Source: Oscillospiraceae bacterium (GTDB lineage Bacteria > Bacillota > Clostridia > Oscillospirales > Acutalibacteraceae). From it: a stretch of DNA of 64,000 nucleotides. Under the pieces are notes generated by a model that ran no database searches, had not been told where the DNA came from, and saw only the letters and a list, made by a program, of their open reading frames with translations. A program made the position numbers and the translations under genes. How positions within the stretch are numbered: the first letter of the stretch is position 1; the number at the start of each line of letters is the position of its first letter. Positions 7,296-17,148 of the stretch are shown here, piece by piece. The DNA lies in the NCBI GenBank assembly GCA_022483045.1, contig JAKVOA010000001.1, positions 1,077,750 to 1,141,749 on the forward strand, in the 5' to 3' direction.

Positions 7296-8216
7296 TCAGG
7301 CAGCTTTTTTCATACGCTTTTTGGCTGATGGAAAGCGCACCGCTGCAGCGGCAGTTGGGTCGACCGCATCACGCAGAGCATCGCCGATAAAATTGATAGC
7401 CGTTACCAGAATGATAATGACCACGCCCGGCGGCACCCAAAGCCATGGCTTTGTCGTCAAGATAGTGAGCGACTGTGCACCGTTGAGCAGATTGCCAAGG
7501 CTTGCGGTCGGCGGCTGAACCCCCATGCCCAAAAAGCTGAGTGAGGCTTCATCCAATATGGAAAGCGCCAAAACCGAAGTGGCATACACCAGTATTGGGG
7601 CAATGGTATTTGGCAGAATCTCTGAAAACAAAATATGCCGCCGCGGCATACCCGCGACAATGCTGCTTTTTACGAAGTTTGTCTCGCGCAGAGAAAGTGT
7701 GCTGCCGCGCACCAGGCGCGCCACACCGGGCCAATCTACAAAACCTAAAATCCAGATGATATTCCACATGCCGGGTCTGAAAATTGCTGCCGCAACCAGA
7801 ACCAGCAAAATATACGGAAATGACATCACCATATCGGTAAAGCGCATGATGACCATATCGAGCGCACCGCCAAAATAGCCGGCAAGCAGGCCAAGCAGCA
7901 CACCGATTGCAGTGGAAATGGCCGTTGCCAACACGCCAACCAACAGGGAAACACGCGTGCCGTACAGCAGTCGACTCAAAACGTCTCGGCCAATCTGATC
8001 GGTTCCCAAAAGAAAGTGCACATTGGGAGCAGAGGAAAACGGACCGGCTATTTTCTGCGGGTCATACGGCGCAACCAGCGGCGCAAAAACTGCCAGCAGC
8101 ACAACCACAGCGATAACCGCCAAACTGACCAGTGCCACTTTATGCCGGCAGAAGCGACGCCATAACAGGCGTCCGTAACTTTCGCCGGCAGTTTGCTGTA
8201 ACTCAGGTTTTTTCAT
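7296..8216 (-). CDS. dppC: Dipeptide/oligopeptide ABC transporter permease, DppC/OppC type
   Basis: This 306-residue inner-membrane protein has six membrane segments. The N-terminal OppC extension is present (residues 20-70, HKVALVSLAVIAVVVLLAVFAPLVAPYDP), followed by GTDQIGRDVLSRLLYGTR. The EAA loop DEASLSFLGMGVQPPTASLG lies near residue 235. It forms the translocation pore with the DppB-like subunit. It is the last gene of the operon, 14 bp after dppB. Dpp, Opp and nickel transporters cannot be separated on permease sequence alone. Confidence 0.9.
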   Translation of the reverse strand: MKKPELQQTAGESYGRLLWRRFCRHKVALVSLAVIAVVVLLAVFAPLVAPYDPQKIAGPFSSAPNVHFLLGTDQIGRDVLSRLLYGTRVSLLVGVLATAISTAIGVLLGLLAGYFGGALDMVIMRFTDMVMSFPYILLVLVAAAIFRPGMWNIIWILGFVDWPGVARLVRGSTLSLRETNFVKSSIVAGMPRRHILFSEILPNTIAPILVYATSVLALSILDEASLSFLGMGVQPPTASLGNLLNGAQSLTILTTKPWLWVPPGVVIIILVTAINFIGDALRDAVDPTAAAAVRFPSAKKRMKKAA

Positions 8217-8230
8217 GATTTACCCCCTGC

Positions 8231-9178
8231 TTATTGATACTGAATAGAAGGGTCTGCTGCCGCATACAGAATGTCTGTCAGCAGATTTCCCAGCAGCACA
8301 ACGACCGCAGAAACTAAGCTGACCCCCATAATAACCGGATAGTCCCGCGCAATAATGGCACTCATCGTCAAGAGGCCAAGGCCGGGCCATGAAAAGACCT
8401 GCTCTACGATGATAGCACCGCCAAACAGGGCCGGAATTTCCATACCAAAAACGGTGATAACCGGCACCAGCGCATTGCGCAAAGCGTGTTTGTTAATAAC
8501 TCGGAAGCGGCCAATGCCTTTGGCGCGGGCTGTACGCAAATAATCCTGCTGCAAAATTTCCAGCACAGCACTGCGAATGTAGCGCAGATTCGTACCAGTC
8601 ATGGAAACCACCAGTACCGTGACTGGCATAATCATATGCAGTGCAATATCCCCTGCACCACCCGCGGCACCAAGGGTTGTCATGCCGCTGGAGGGCAATA
8701 TATTGAGCCGTACAGAAAAGAAATAAATAAGCACCAGTGCCAAAAAAAAGCTGGGAATGCTCGTCCCTAAAAAAGACAGGCCAACCACTGTATAGTCCCC
8801 TTTTTGATATTGATGGGTCGCGCTGTAAATGCCCGCAGGCAGTGCAATCAAAATGCTGATCAGCAGGGAAATGCCCATGAGCAACAGCGTTGGGCCTAAG
8901 TGAGTGCCAATCAGCGCTGTAACTGCCTCATGGTTTTGGATGGACGTGCCCATATTGCCGGTAAAGATCTGCCCAAGCCAGGTAAAATACTGCAGATAGA
9001 CCGGCTGATTCAGCCCCAGTGAAGCGCTTTTCGCCGCTTTTGCCGCCTCGGAAACACGGGCGCCCTGAATCATATCCAGCGGGCTGCCGGCAAGACTCAT
9101 CAGCGCATAATCAATAATCGTAATGCCGATAAGTACTGGAATGGCTATGAGAATGCGCTTTAAAATGTATTTTCCCAT
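8231..9178 (-). CDS. dppB: Dipeptide/oligopeptide ABC transporter permease, DppB/OppB type
   Basis: The 315-residue permease begins MGKYILKRILIAIPVLIGITI, the standard OppB/DppB N-terminus. It shows GLNQPVYLQYFTWLGQIFTGNMG and the EAA region ARAKGIGRFRVINKHALRNALVPVIT. I start at ATG 9178, two bases after the upstream ATPase stop; the longer frame would run back into that gene. It pairs with the DppC-like permease downstream. Confidence 0.9.
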   Translation of the reverse strand: MGKYILKRILIAIPVLIGITIIDYALMSLAGSPLDMIQGARVSEAAKAAKSASLGLNQPVYLQYFTWLGQIFTGNMGTSIQNHEAVTALIGTHLGPTLLLMGISLLISILIALPAGIYSATHQYQKGDYTVVGLSFLGTSIPSFFLALVLIYFFSVRLNILPSSGMTTLGAAGGAGDIALHMIMPVTVLVVSMTGTNLRYIRSAVLEILQQDYLRTARAKGIGRFRVINKHALRNALVPVITVFGMEIPALFGGAIIVEQVFSWPGLGLLTMSAIIARDYPVIMGVSLVSAVVVLLGNLLTDILYAAADPSIQYQ

Positions 9179-9180
9179 AT

Positions 9181-10189
9181 TCACGAAGCTGTCACTTCCT
9201 TTTCTGCGGCAGAAACAGCAAATGGGCAGGCTGCAAGGTGTGTGCTGCCGGGGGAAACCGGACGAAGCTGCGGGGTAATGCCGCTGCACTCCGGTTTTGC
9301 AAATGGGCACCGGGGCGCAAAGCGGCAGCCTTTTTTCTGTGTTTCTTTTGCGGGGGTATCCCCTGCCTCACCTTTCAGCAGCGCTGGATGGCTGCGGTCA
9401 AGCGGGTCAGGATTTGGCACCGCCGCGCACAGCGCCTGCGTATAAGGATGGACCGGATTCGCAAAAAGTTCCGCCGAGTCCGCAATTTCGACTATCTTTC
9501 CCAAATACATCACGGCAATGCGGCTGCTGATGTACTTAACAGCACCTAAACCGTGCCCGATAAAAAGCATGCTCAGCCCCAGCTCTTTTTGCAGATCGCG
9601 CAGCAGATTGAGGATCTGTGCCTGAATCGACACGTCCAGTGCACTGACCGGCTCATCGCATACTAAAAATTTCGGCTGCAGGGAAAGCGCTTTTGCAATG
9701 CAAATGCGCTGCCGCTGCCCACCGGAAAACTCGTAGGGAAACCGCCCCTTGCTGCTTTTGGGCAAACCAACCATGTCCAGCAAACGCTCTACCTCCGCAT
9801 CAGCCTGTGCACGCGTGACCAGTTTATGGTACAGCATTGGCTGCGCCAAAGCATCACGAATGCGCTTGCGGGGATTCAAAGAAGAATACGAGTCCTGAAA
9901 CACCATTTGCAGCTGCGTGCGAAGCGGCTTCATTTGCCGCACTATAAGATTTGAAATCTCTTTTCCGGCAAACCAAACCTGCCCCGCCGTTGGCTTTTCC
10001 AGTGCGACAATCTGCCGGCCGGCGGTAGATTTGCCGCAGCCGGATTCCCCGACCAGCCCTAATGTGGTGCCGCGCGCAACCGAAAAGCTGACACCGTCTA
10101 CTGCACGCACATAGCCGACTGTGTGTGGAACCACGCCGCCGCGAATTGGATAATACTTCTTTAAATTTTCTACTTTTAGGATAGCTTCC

Positions 10190-10197
<8 letters not shown>
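9181..10197 (-). CDS. dppF: Peptide ABC transporter ATP-binding subunit, DppF/OppF type
   Basis: This 338-residue ATPase begins MPEEAILKVENLKKYYPIR. Walker A is GESGCGKST, the Q-loop is MVFQDSYSSLNP, the signature is FSGGQRQRICIAKAL and Walker B is FLVCDEPVSALD. The C-terminal oligopeptide-transporter extension has the cysteine cluster CRFAPRCPFAKPEC typical of the OppF/DppF clade, which binds an iron-sulfur cluster in some members. ATG 10197 overlaps the end of dppD by 8 bp, pointing to translational coupling. It energises uptake together with DppD. Confidence 0.9.
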
Positions 10198-11182
<985 letters not shown>

Positions 11183-11253
11183 ACTGCTGCCCCTCTCTGT
11201 ACACAGAGAATACACCGGCAGCAATCAACATGCCGGTGTATTCTGCTCTGACT

Positions 11254-12897
11254 TTATCCCTGCAATTCCCAATTTTGAATATTGTTAAACGAACCATAAA
11301 CAGTTGGTTCTGCATTTTTCAGCCGTTTGTTCACCGCACCGAGGGCACTGATGACATAAGTGTTGATCATCGGCACATCTTTCTGCACAGTTTGGTTGAT
11401 AGTGAGATACTGCTTTGCAATTTCGGCCGTACTGCTGGTGCGCTGTGTCTTTGCCAAAGCAGCATCGACTACAGAAGAGCTGTAACCAGTCCAGCTGTCT
11501 TTGCCGCCCAGCAGCCACTTGACATCCGGGTAAGGGTCTACCGGTGCATACGTGTACTGCACCGCCAAAAGGTCATACTTTCTGGAGCCCGCCGTAGACA
11601 TCAGCGTAGCAAGGTCTACCGTACGAATATCCACCTTAATGCCAACCTGCGCAAGTTCTTCTTTAATAACGCTGCTGCCGTTGACAAAAGTGGCATCACC
11701 GGAATTGATATAAAAAGTCAGAGTTTTGCTGCTGTCCCAATTTGCCGCTTTTAAAAGCTCCTGCGCCTTCTGCGGGTTATAGGCGGTTTTTGCAAGGGCT
11801 TTATCGTAATACGGGCTTGCAGAAGTCAGGAAACCATCGTCGACCTCGCCTTTGCCATTAATTAGATTTTTCAGCAGCAGATCGCGGTCGATTGCGTACT
11901 GAATTGCCTGCCGTACACGCACATCCGGAATGGTCTGCGTATTGAGAAACAGAGACTGCGTGGTGACCGGGTCGCCATACTTTGCCGTAACATTGGAAAG
12001 CGAAGAAATGCTGGTGTAATCTTCCTGTGGAATAGCACCCATTGTCTGCTGCACAAAATCAATTTCGCCGGATTTCAGCCCAGCGTAAATCTGGCTTGCC
12101 GCAACGATTTTAATATTCATTTTGCTGATTTTCGGGGTACCTTTCCAGTATTTTTCATTTGCCTTGTAAGAAATATAATGATTGTTGTCAACAGCAGTCG
12201 CCATATAGGGACCATCTACAACCGTGGGGCTGTTGAACCAGGTGTATTTTGCGAGCTGGTCCTCGGCAACACTCTGCAGCACATGTTTTGGCACCGGCAT
12301 GATATAACGCGCATAGCTGTTTTCAAAAGTCGTAAGGCCCATGTAATCTTTCATCGTCATGGTCAGCGTTTTGTCATCTAAAACCTTGACACCAGAAACC
12401 GACGAAGCGCCCTTTGTCACAAAGCCATCGTCTCCGGTGCCGACAAGAGAACTCATGGACATCGTTGTATTGGCAACAAGAGGACTGCACAGGCGCAGTA
12501 CCGTAAATGCGACATCATCTGCTGTTACAGATTTTCCGTCTGACCAGGCAGCTTTGGAATTTACATGAATGGTAAACGTTTTGTTGTCTTTTGTTGTAAT
12601 GGAATCCGCGAGCATACCCTCAAACTGCATTTTGCTGTTGAGCTCAACCAGCGGCAGAAACATCATAGCAGTCGCATTTTTGTTGATTTCAGTCGCGTCA
12701 ATCGTCAAGGGATTGAGCGAGGCCAAAGAATCTGTAACCCCGATATTTACAATTTTACTGTCGGACACAGCCGCAGAGGCCGCAGACCCTGTCGCAGAAG
12801 TTGTCCCCGCGCCGCCGCAGCCAGCCGCCGCACAGGAAACGGCTGTCGCCAAAGCTAGACACAACAGACGTTTTGCAACTGTTTTCGCTTTTTTCAT
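11254..12897 (-). CDS. Peptide ABC transporter substrate-binding lipoprotein (SBP family 5)
   Basis: The 547-residue protein begins MKKAKTVAKRLLCLALATAV and has a lipobox ending AAGC at about residue 26, so it is anchored outside the membrane. SBP_bac_5 features include DSLASLNPLTIDATE, WSDGKSVTADDVAFTVLRL and VRQAIQYAIDRDLLLKNLINGKG. I chose ATG 12897 with GGAGG 10 nt upstream; another ATG three codons earlier sits too close to that site. It is the first gene of the operon SBP-D-F-B-C and probably sets specificity, most likely for peptides. It lies downstream of a strong promoter with a palindrome at the predicted transcript start. Confidence 0.9.
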   Translation of the reverse strand: MKKAKTVAKRLLCLALATAVSCAAAGCGGAGTTSATGSAASAAVSDSKIVNIGVTDSLASLNPLTIDATEINKNATAMMFLPLVELNSKMQFEGMLADSITTKDNKTFTIHVNSKAAWSDGKSVTADDVAFTVLRLCSPLVANTTMSMSSLVGTGDDGFVTKGASSVSGVKVLDDKTLTMTMKDYMGLTTFENSYARYIMPVPKHVLQSVAEDQLAKYTWFNSPTVVDGPYMATAVDNNHYISYKANEKYWKGTPKISKMNIKIVAASQIYAGLKSGEIDFVQQTMGAIPQEDYTSISSLSNVTAKYGDPVTTQSLFLNTQTIPDVRVRQAIQYAIDRDLLLKNLINGKGEVDDGFLTSASPYYDKALAKTAYNPQKAQELLKAANWDSSKTLTFYINSGDATFVNGSSVIKEELAQVGIKVDIRTVDLATLMSTAGSRKYDLLAVQYTYAPVDPYPDVKWLLGGKDSWTGYSSSVVDAALAKTQRTSSTAEIAKQYLTINQTVQKDVPMINTYVISALGAVNKRLKNAEPTVYGSFNNIQNWELQG

Positions 12898-13029
12898 TCG
12901 GATCATTCCTCCACTCTTCTTTATCTCTTGGTTTCCACGCCGCCTACAAACAGGCGCAGCTGACAAGGCTGTTTTTGCAATGTGCAGTTTTATACTGCCC
13001 AAAAACACAACCTGTAGGATTTTTTGAAA

Positions 13030-13052
13030 CAATCAACTCTAAAAGATGATTG
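13030..13052 (-). promoter_or_regulatory. Inverted repeat at the peptide-transporter transcript start (operator candidate)
   Basis: The arms CAATCA (13030-13035) and TGATTG (13047-13052) form a perfect 6-bp inverted repeat spaced by 11 nt. It begins 4 bp past the -10 element of the promoter. It could bind a repressor or form a 5' mRNA hairpin. Confidence 0.4.
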
Positions 13053-13056
13053 CTTT

Positions 13057-13085
13057 AGTATAGGTTTTTCAGGCCGGTTTGTCAA
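13057..13085 (-). promoter_or_regulatory. Promoter of the peptide ABC operon
   Basis: On the minus strand, TTGACA (13085-13080), 17 nt and TATACT (13062-13057) form a near-consensus sigma-A promoter. The 5' leader is about 150 nt. Confidence 0.85.
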
Positions 13086-13130
13086 TAAAAGCCTGTAAAT
13101 ACCTTATAAAACCACTTTTATACATAAGAA

Positions 13131-13159
13131 TTGGTTTCCTGCTTGCAGCTGGTTATAAT
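13131..13159 (+). promoter_or_regulatory. Promoter of the HPr-like gene
   Basis: TTGGTT (13131-13136), a 17-nt spacer and TATAAT (13154-13159) lie about 60 bp upstream of the start codon, divergent from the peptide-transporter promoter. Confidence 0.7.
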
Positions 13160-13220
13160 TTTGTCTGCTGCTGAATAGGAATACAGCAAAGAAACCAAAT
13201 GAGAAAAAGAAGGAGCAGAA

Positions 13221-13478
13221 ATGACGGAATTTACTTATACGATTACAAAAAGCGATGGTCTGCATGCACGGCCAGCTGGACTGCTGGTGCAGTGTGCCGT
13301 GGCCTTTCCCTGTACAGTTACCCTGAAAAAGCATGAACTGCAGGCAGACGCAAAATCTTTCTTTAAATTGCTGCGACTCGGGGTGCAGCGCGGTGAAAAA
13401 GTTGCTGTGTGCTGCAGCGGAGAGCAGGAACAAGAGGCTGCTAAAGTCCTGCAAACATTTTTTCGGGAGAATCTGTAA
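13221..13478 (+). CDS. HPr-family phosphocarrier protein (stand-alone paralogue)
   Basis: At 85 residues it has the standard HPr length. It carries GLHARPAG with the phosphorylatable His at residue 15, so transfer from Enzyme I is plausible. The Ser46 region reads DAKSFFKLLRLGV: the regulatory Ser is kept, but the usual SIMGVMSLG surroundings are changed. It may be a divergent ptsH or a Crh/NPr-like regulator. AAGGAG precedes the ATG. No other PTS gene is visible in the window. A hairpin follows at 13496-13529. Confidence 0.85.
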   Translation: MTEFTYTITKSDGLHARPAGLLVQCAVAFPCTVTLKKHELQADAKSFFKLLRLGVQRGEKVAVCCSGEQEQEAAKVLQTFFRENL

Positions 13479-13495
13479 ATCTTGCAAAGCAAAGC

Positions 13496-13529
13496 GAAGC
13501 CGCTGCAAAAAAAATTCTGCAGCGGCTTC
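13496..13529. terminator. Hairpin between convergent genes
   Basis: The arms GAAGCCGCTGCA and TGCAGCGGCTTC form a 12-bp perfect stem 17 bp past the HPr-like stop and 26 bp from the stop of the convergent ABC gene. No good U-tract follows on either strand, so it may be a weak bidirectional terminator. Confidence 0.5.
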
Positions 13530-13554
13530 ATTATGATAAAAATGTCTGAAAGGC

Positions 13555-14349
13555 TTAAGAAAGGAGCATACGGTCGTTGTCCAATTCTTTGCCTGCAGCG
13601 TTCTGGAAACGCTGCAGTAAATCTTCCACCTGAAGATTTTTCTTTTCTTCACCGGAAATGTCAAACAGAACACGGCCCCCGCCCATCATGATGATGCGAT
13701 TGCCAAGCTGAATAGCCTGGCGCATATTGTGCGTAACCATCAGCGCGGTAAGCTTTTGGTCATCTACAATTTTTTGAGTTTGTTTTAAAACCGTATCTGC
13801 AGTTTTAGGGTCCAGTGCAGCCGTATGTTCATCCAGCAGCAAAAGCTTTGGCTTTTGCAGTGTCGCCATTAAAAGTGTCAGCGCCTGGCGCTGCCCGCCG
13901 GACAGCAGACCGACTTTACTGGTCATGCGGTCTTCCAGCCCAAGGTCAAGCACTTTCAGCTTTTCTTTAAACAGCTCACGCTCTTCATTGGTAATGCCCC
14001 AGCGCAAGGTGCGCGATTTCCCGCGGCGATAAGCCATTGCCAGATTTTCTTCGATATTCATATCCCCGGCAGTGCCGCGCATGGGGTCCTGAAACACACG
14101 GCCCAGATAATGCGCACGCTTATACTCGGGCAGGCGTGTAATGTCTGTGCCGCCCAGCAAGATCTTGCCGCTGTCACAAGGAAAAACACCGGCAATCAAG
14201 TTGAGCAGTGTGCTTTTTCCCGCGCCGTTGCCGCCGATTATCGTGACAAAATCGCCGGGCTGCAGGTGCAGTGTAATATTGATGAGGGCCTGCTTTTCGT
14301 TGACGGTCCCTTTATTAAAGGTTTTGCATACTTTTGTCAGCTGCAGCAT
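13555..14349 (-). CDS. ABC transporter ATP-binding protein, TrpZ-like
   Basis: This 264-residue ATPase has Walker A GGNGAGKST, the Q-loop FQDPMRGTAGDM, a signature LSGGQRQALTLLMA characteristic of the ATPase that partners ABC_sub_bind proteins, and Walker B LLLLDEHTAALDP. The usual P after DE is H here. I start at ATG 14349 with GGGAG upstream, overlapping the permease stop region. It is the third gene of the binding protein-permease-ATPase operon. TrpXYZ systems in Firmicutes are linked to tryptophan uptake, but relatives of this family have other substrates, so the substrate is open. Confidence 0.82.
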   Translation of the reverse strand: MLQLTKVCKTFNKGTVNEKQALINITLHLQPGDFVTIIGGNGAGKSTLLNLIAGVFPCDSGKILLGGTDITRLPEYKRAHYLGRVFQDPMRGTAGDMNIEENLAMAYRRGKSRTLRWGITNEERELFKEKLKVLDLGLEDRMTSKVGLLSGGQRQALTLLMATLQKPKLLLLDEHTAALDPKTADTVLKQTQKIVDDQKLTALMVTHNMRQAIQLGNRIIMMGGGRVLFDISGEEKKNLQVEDLLQRFQNAAGKELDNDRMLLS

Positions 14350-14353
14350 TTCC

Positions 14354-15358
14354 TCACTCCCCTTCATCTATTTCGTCTGGATCTTTGTCAGAATTATCGA
14401 TGCTGTCCTCTATTTGGCTGTCGGGCACAAGCACCGGCGCTGCCTTTTCGTGGCGAATGGCATTCCAGCGCTGAATGTCTTTTTTCATTTTCGGGAAAAA
14501 CAGTGCAATCGCAACAATAATTGCCGTAATCAGCTTCATATCTGTGCTGCGCAGGCCAAAGAACAGGACGATTGCGATAACCGCACGGTAAATAACAGAG
14601 CCAAGCACCATACAGACAAGCCGCAGCAAGAAACTGACGTGTTTGCCCAAAACCGCCTCGCCAATAATTACAGACGCAAGGCCGATGACGATGGTGCCGA
14701 CGCCCATATCCACAGAAGCGGAACCCTGCACCTGTGCAAATACACCGCCGGAAAGTGCAACCAAACCATTGCTGAGGACCAAAGCAGTCATGGTCATGCT
14801 GTCCGTATTAACACCCAGCGAACGCACCATATAAGGGTTGTTTCCCGTGGCACGGATAGAGCAGCCAAGCTCTGTACCAAAGAACCAATACAAGAATGCA
14901 ATGATAACGACTACCAGAACAGTGCCTAAAAGCAGCTGGCAGTTTTTCGCGGACATGCCGGGAATCCACTCTCGTATCATTGTGTCGGCGGTATCTACAC
15001 CATTCAGTGGAATCATAGCGCCGCTCATAATACGAATATTGATGGAATATAAAGCTGTCATGGTCAAAATACCGGCCAAAAGGCCCGGTATTTTCATTTT
15101 CGTTGTAAGGAAGCCAGTTACAAAACCGCAAAGCATGCCGGCAGCCATTGCCGCAAGCAGCGCTAAAAACGGATTGACCCCATGATTGCCTACCAGCATA
15201 GCCGCCACAGCACCGCCTGTCGCAAAGCTGCCATCAACGGTCATATCGGCGAAATTCAGGATACGAAAGGTCATATATACGCCGAGTGCCATAATGCTCC
15301 AAATAACACCCTGCGCAACGGCGCCGTGCAGTGCGCCAAAAAAGTTTGTAATGTCCAT
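14354..15358 (-). CDS. ABC transporter permease, TrpY-like (BPD_transp_2 family)
   Basis: The 334-residue membrane protein has about nine hydrophobic segments. It contains DMTVDGSFATGGAVAAMLV near residue 40 and GLASVIIGEAVLG near residue 225, both typical of branched-chain-amino-acid-type permeases of this subfamily. The C-terminal tail is highly acidic. It begins 99 bp downstream of the binding-protein gene and ends next to the ATPase start. It should act as a homodimeric pore. Confidence 0.85.
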   Translation of the reverse strand: MDITNFFGALHGAVAQGVIWSIMALGVYMTFRILNFADMTVDGSFATGGAVAAMLVGNHGVNPFLALLAAMAAGMLCGFVTGFLTTKMKIPGLLAGILTMTALYSINIRIMSGAMIPLNGVDTADTMIREWIPGMSAKNCQLLLGTVLVVVIIAFLYWFFGTELGCSIRATGNNPYMVRSLGVNTDSMTMTALVLSNGLVALSGGVFAQVQGSASVDMGVGTIVIGLASVIIGEAVLGKHVSFLLRLVCMVLGSVIYRAVIAIVLFFGLRSTDMKLITAIIVAIALFFPKMKKDIQRWNAIRHEKAAPVLVPDSQIEDSIDNSDKDPDEIDEGE

Positions 15359-15457
15359 AGATTGATGCCCTCATTTTCCTGCAATTTTTAAACAGGAAGT
15401 ACCCCGCAGCCACAGCCGCGGGGTAACTTGTTTGGTGTTCCTGTTGTTTCGTCCCTG

Positions 15458-16498
15458 TTACTTAGAGCTGCTTGAGCTGCTCTCGCTGCTGACATCCTTG
15501 CCGCTCTTGGTGATGCTGTCCGGCAGGGTCAGGCCCAGCTGTTTTGCAACAGCGCTGTTGTAAGAAACATCATATTGTTTCTGGTACTCAATCGGCATAT
15601 CTGCCGGCTTTGACTCCCCTTTGAGAATCTTTGCCGCCATAGCGCCGGTCTGCTTGCCCAGTTCTTCATAGTTGATGCCAACCGTTAAAACGCCGCCATT
15701 GGAAACCATGCCGCTTTCGCCGACAAACACAGGCAGCTTTGCCGGTGTGGTAACACCGGTAACAACTTTCATACCAGAGGCCAGCATGTTGTCGGTCGGA
15801 ATATAAACCGCCTGCACTTTACCAATCATGGACTGGGAAACCTGCTGAATTTCATTTGCCGCAGATACGGTAAATTCTTTGTATTTTAAGCCGTTTTTCG
15901 TGCATGCAGCCTTGGCCCAGTCTGCCTGCAGCTTTGAGTTTGTCTCACTGGAGCAGTACATAATGCCAACGGTGTCGACATTGGAAACGACCTGCTTGAT
16001 AAGCTTTATCTGCTCCTCAACCGGGGTCTTGTCGCTAGTGCCGGTGATGTTTCCGCCCGGTTTTTCGTTGCTGTCTACCAACTTGGCCTGCGCTGGGTCG
16101 GTAACAGCGGTAACAAGCACCGGGGTGGTAGTGTCGGCCTTGGCAACCGCCTGAGCGATTGGCGTAGCAATCGCCAAAATCAAATCCGGCTTTTTGCTGG
16201 TCAAAGTATTTGCTACTGTAACACAGTTAGACTGGTCTCCCTGTGCATTCTGTACGTCGTATGTTACGCTGTCGCCCTCTTTAAAGCCTGCCGCAGTCAG
16301 TCCTTCTTTAAATCCCTTTAAAGAGGCGTCCATTGCCGGGTGCGTCATATACTGCGCAACACCGATTGTGTACTTTTTTGCGGATGTTCCTGAGCCTGCC
16401 GAACCGGCTGCTGATGAGGAGCTGCCGCCGCAGGCGGTCATGCCGGTCAGCATTGCCGCAGCCAGCACAAGCGCCGCTGCCGTTTTTATCTTTTTCAT
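15458..16498 (-). CDS. ABC transporter substrate-binding lipoprotein, TrpX-like (ABC_sub_bind, PF04392)
   Basis: The 346-residue protein starts MKKIKTAAALVLAAAMLTG with a lipobox ending TAC at Cys 23 (MTACGGSS), followed by a Ser/Gly linker. Family signatures include IGVAQYMTHPAMDASLKGFKEGL, NAQGDQSNCVTVANTL and VGINYEELGKQTGAMAAKIL. It ends in a poly-Ser tail. It is first in the operon, so ligand choice lies here. A tryptophan T-box sometimes precedes trpXYZ operons; I see none here, only a palindrome at the transcript start. Confidence 0.87.
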   Translation of the reverse strand: MKKIKTAAALVLAAAMLTGMTACGGSSSSAAGSAGSGTSAKKYTIGVAQYMTHPAMDASLKGFKEGLTAAGFKEGDSVTYDVQNAQGDQSNCVTVANTLTSKKPDLILAIATPIAQAVAKADTTTPVLVTAVTDPAQAKLVDSNEKPGGNITGTSDKTPVEEQIKLIKQVVSNVDTVGIMYCSSETNSKLQADWAKAACTKNGLKYKEFTVSAANEIQQVSQSMIGKVQAVYIPTDNMLASGMKVVTGVTTPAKLPVFVGESGMVSNGGVLTVGINYEELGKQTGAMAAKILKGESKPADMPIEYQKQYDVSYNSAVAKQLGLTLPDSITKSGKDVSSESSSSSSK

Positions 16499-16542
16499 GT
16501 AGATCCCTCCTGTTTTTCGCGCCCCCGCAAAGAAAGAGCGTC

Positions 16543-16568
16543 ACTTTAACGTTTCAAAGGCTTAAAGT
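16543..16568 (-). promoter_or_regulatory. Inverted repeat at the TrpX-like transcript start (operator candidate)
   Basis: The arms ACTTTAA (16543-16549) and TTAAAGT (16562-16568) are perfect complements spaced by 12 nt. They begin about 9 bp past the -10 hexamer. The position suits a repressor site. Confidence 0.45.
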
Positions 16569-16576
16569 TTATTTAC

Positions 16577-16605
16577 ATCTTACACAACATAGAACCGAAT
16601 GTCAA
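16577..16605 (-). promoter_or_regulatory. Promoter of the TrpX-like ABC operon
   Basis: On the minus strand, TTGACA (16605-16600), 17 nt and TAAGAT (16582-16577) form a good sigma-A promoter about 80 bp upstream of the start codon. Confidence 0.85.
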
Positions 16606-16616
16606 GCGCGGAGACT

Positions 16617-16645
16617 TTGCTTTTTTAACGTTTTTCTTATATAAT
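16617..16645 (+). promoter_or_regulatory. Promoter of the XRE regulator gene
   Basis: TTGCTT (16617-16622), a 17-nt spacer and TATAAT (16640-16645) are divergent from, and next to, the TrpX-like promoter. Confidence 0.65.
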
Positions 16646-16702
16646 AAAAATAAAATAAAAATAAAAGAAATATCATCTCAGCAACAGACAGGAGATTTTA
16701 GC

Positions 16703-17116
16703 ATGACAGCAACCATTTATATTTACGATACAGAAGGAAAGCGAAAAGCCTCCTGCTCTCTTTCACCCGACCCAAACGGCTGTGACGACGGCGGCAGAGA
16801 ATACACACTGCCAAACGGCTATGAACTGGCAGACGGAAAAATTTTCTCAAAAAAAGGGGTCTGCTCTCTACAGATGCACAACGATATGCCGCTGCTGATT
16901 GATAAAGACAACAAGCTTGCCTTTCTGCTGCAGCAGGTGCGCAAAATAGAACTGTGCCGAAAAGCCGCCGGCATGACCCGCCAAGAACTGGCAGACAAGG
17001 TTGGCCTGACACAGTACGACATTTATCAGCTGGAGTACCATGAAGTGGAACCAGGCAGTGCTATTTTGGGAAAAATTGCCGCTGCGCTGGGTTGCGAAAC
17101 GATGGACCTCACCTGA
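16703..17116 (+). CDS. XRE-family helix-turn-helix protein
   Basis: The 137-residue protein ends in a Cro/CI-type HTH at about residues 78-135: LCRKAAGMTRQELADKVGL, then TQYDIYQLEYHEVEPGSAILGKIAAALGC. The first 70 residues are unusual: short beta-rich segments such as IYIYDTEGKRKASCSL and TLPNGYELADGKIFSKKGVC, which I do not recognise and which may sense a ligand or mediate dimerisation. CAGGAG sits 8 nt before the ATG. It is divergent from the TrpX-like operon, whose palindromic site it could in principle bind; that link is inference. Confidence 0.8.
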   Translation: MTATIYIYDTEGKRKASCSLSPDPNGCDDGGREYTLPNGYELADGKIFSKKGVCSLQMHNDMPLLIDKDNKLAFLLQQVRKIELCRKAAGMTRQELADKVGLTQYDIYQLEYHEVEPGSAILGKIAAALGCETMDLT

Positions 17117-17148
17117 CAGCAAACGAAAGCAAAAAGGCAGCGTACAGC

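Noticed and set aside
16501-16576. A tryptophan T-box before the TrpX-like gene
   Set aside because: The leader is about 75 nt and shows only a short inverted repeat, with no specifier loop or T-box motif.
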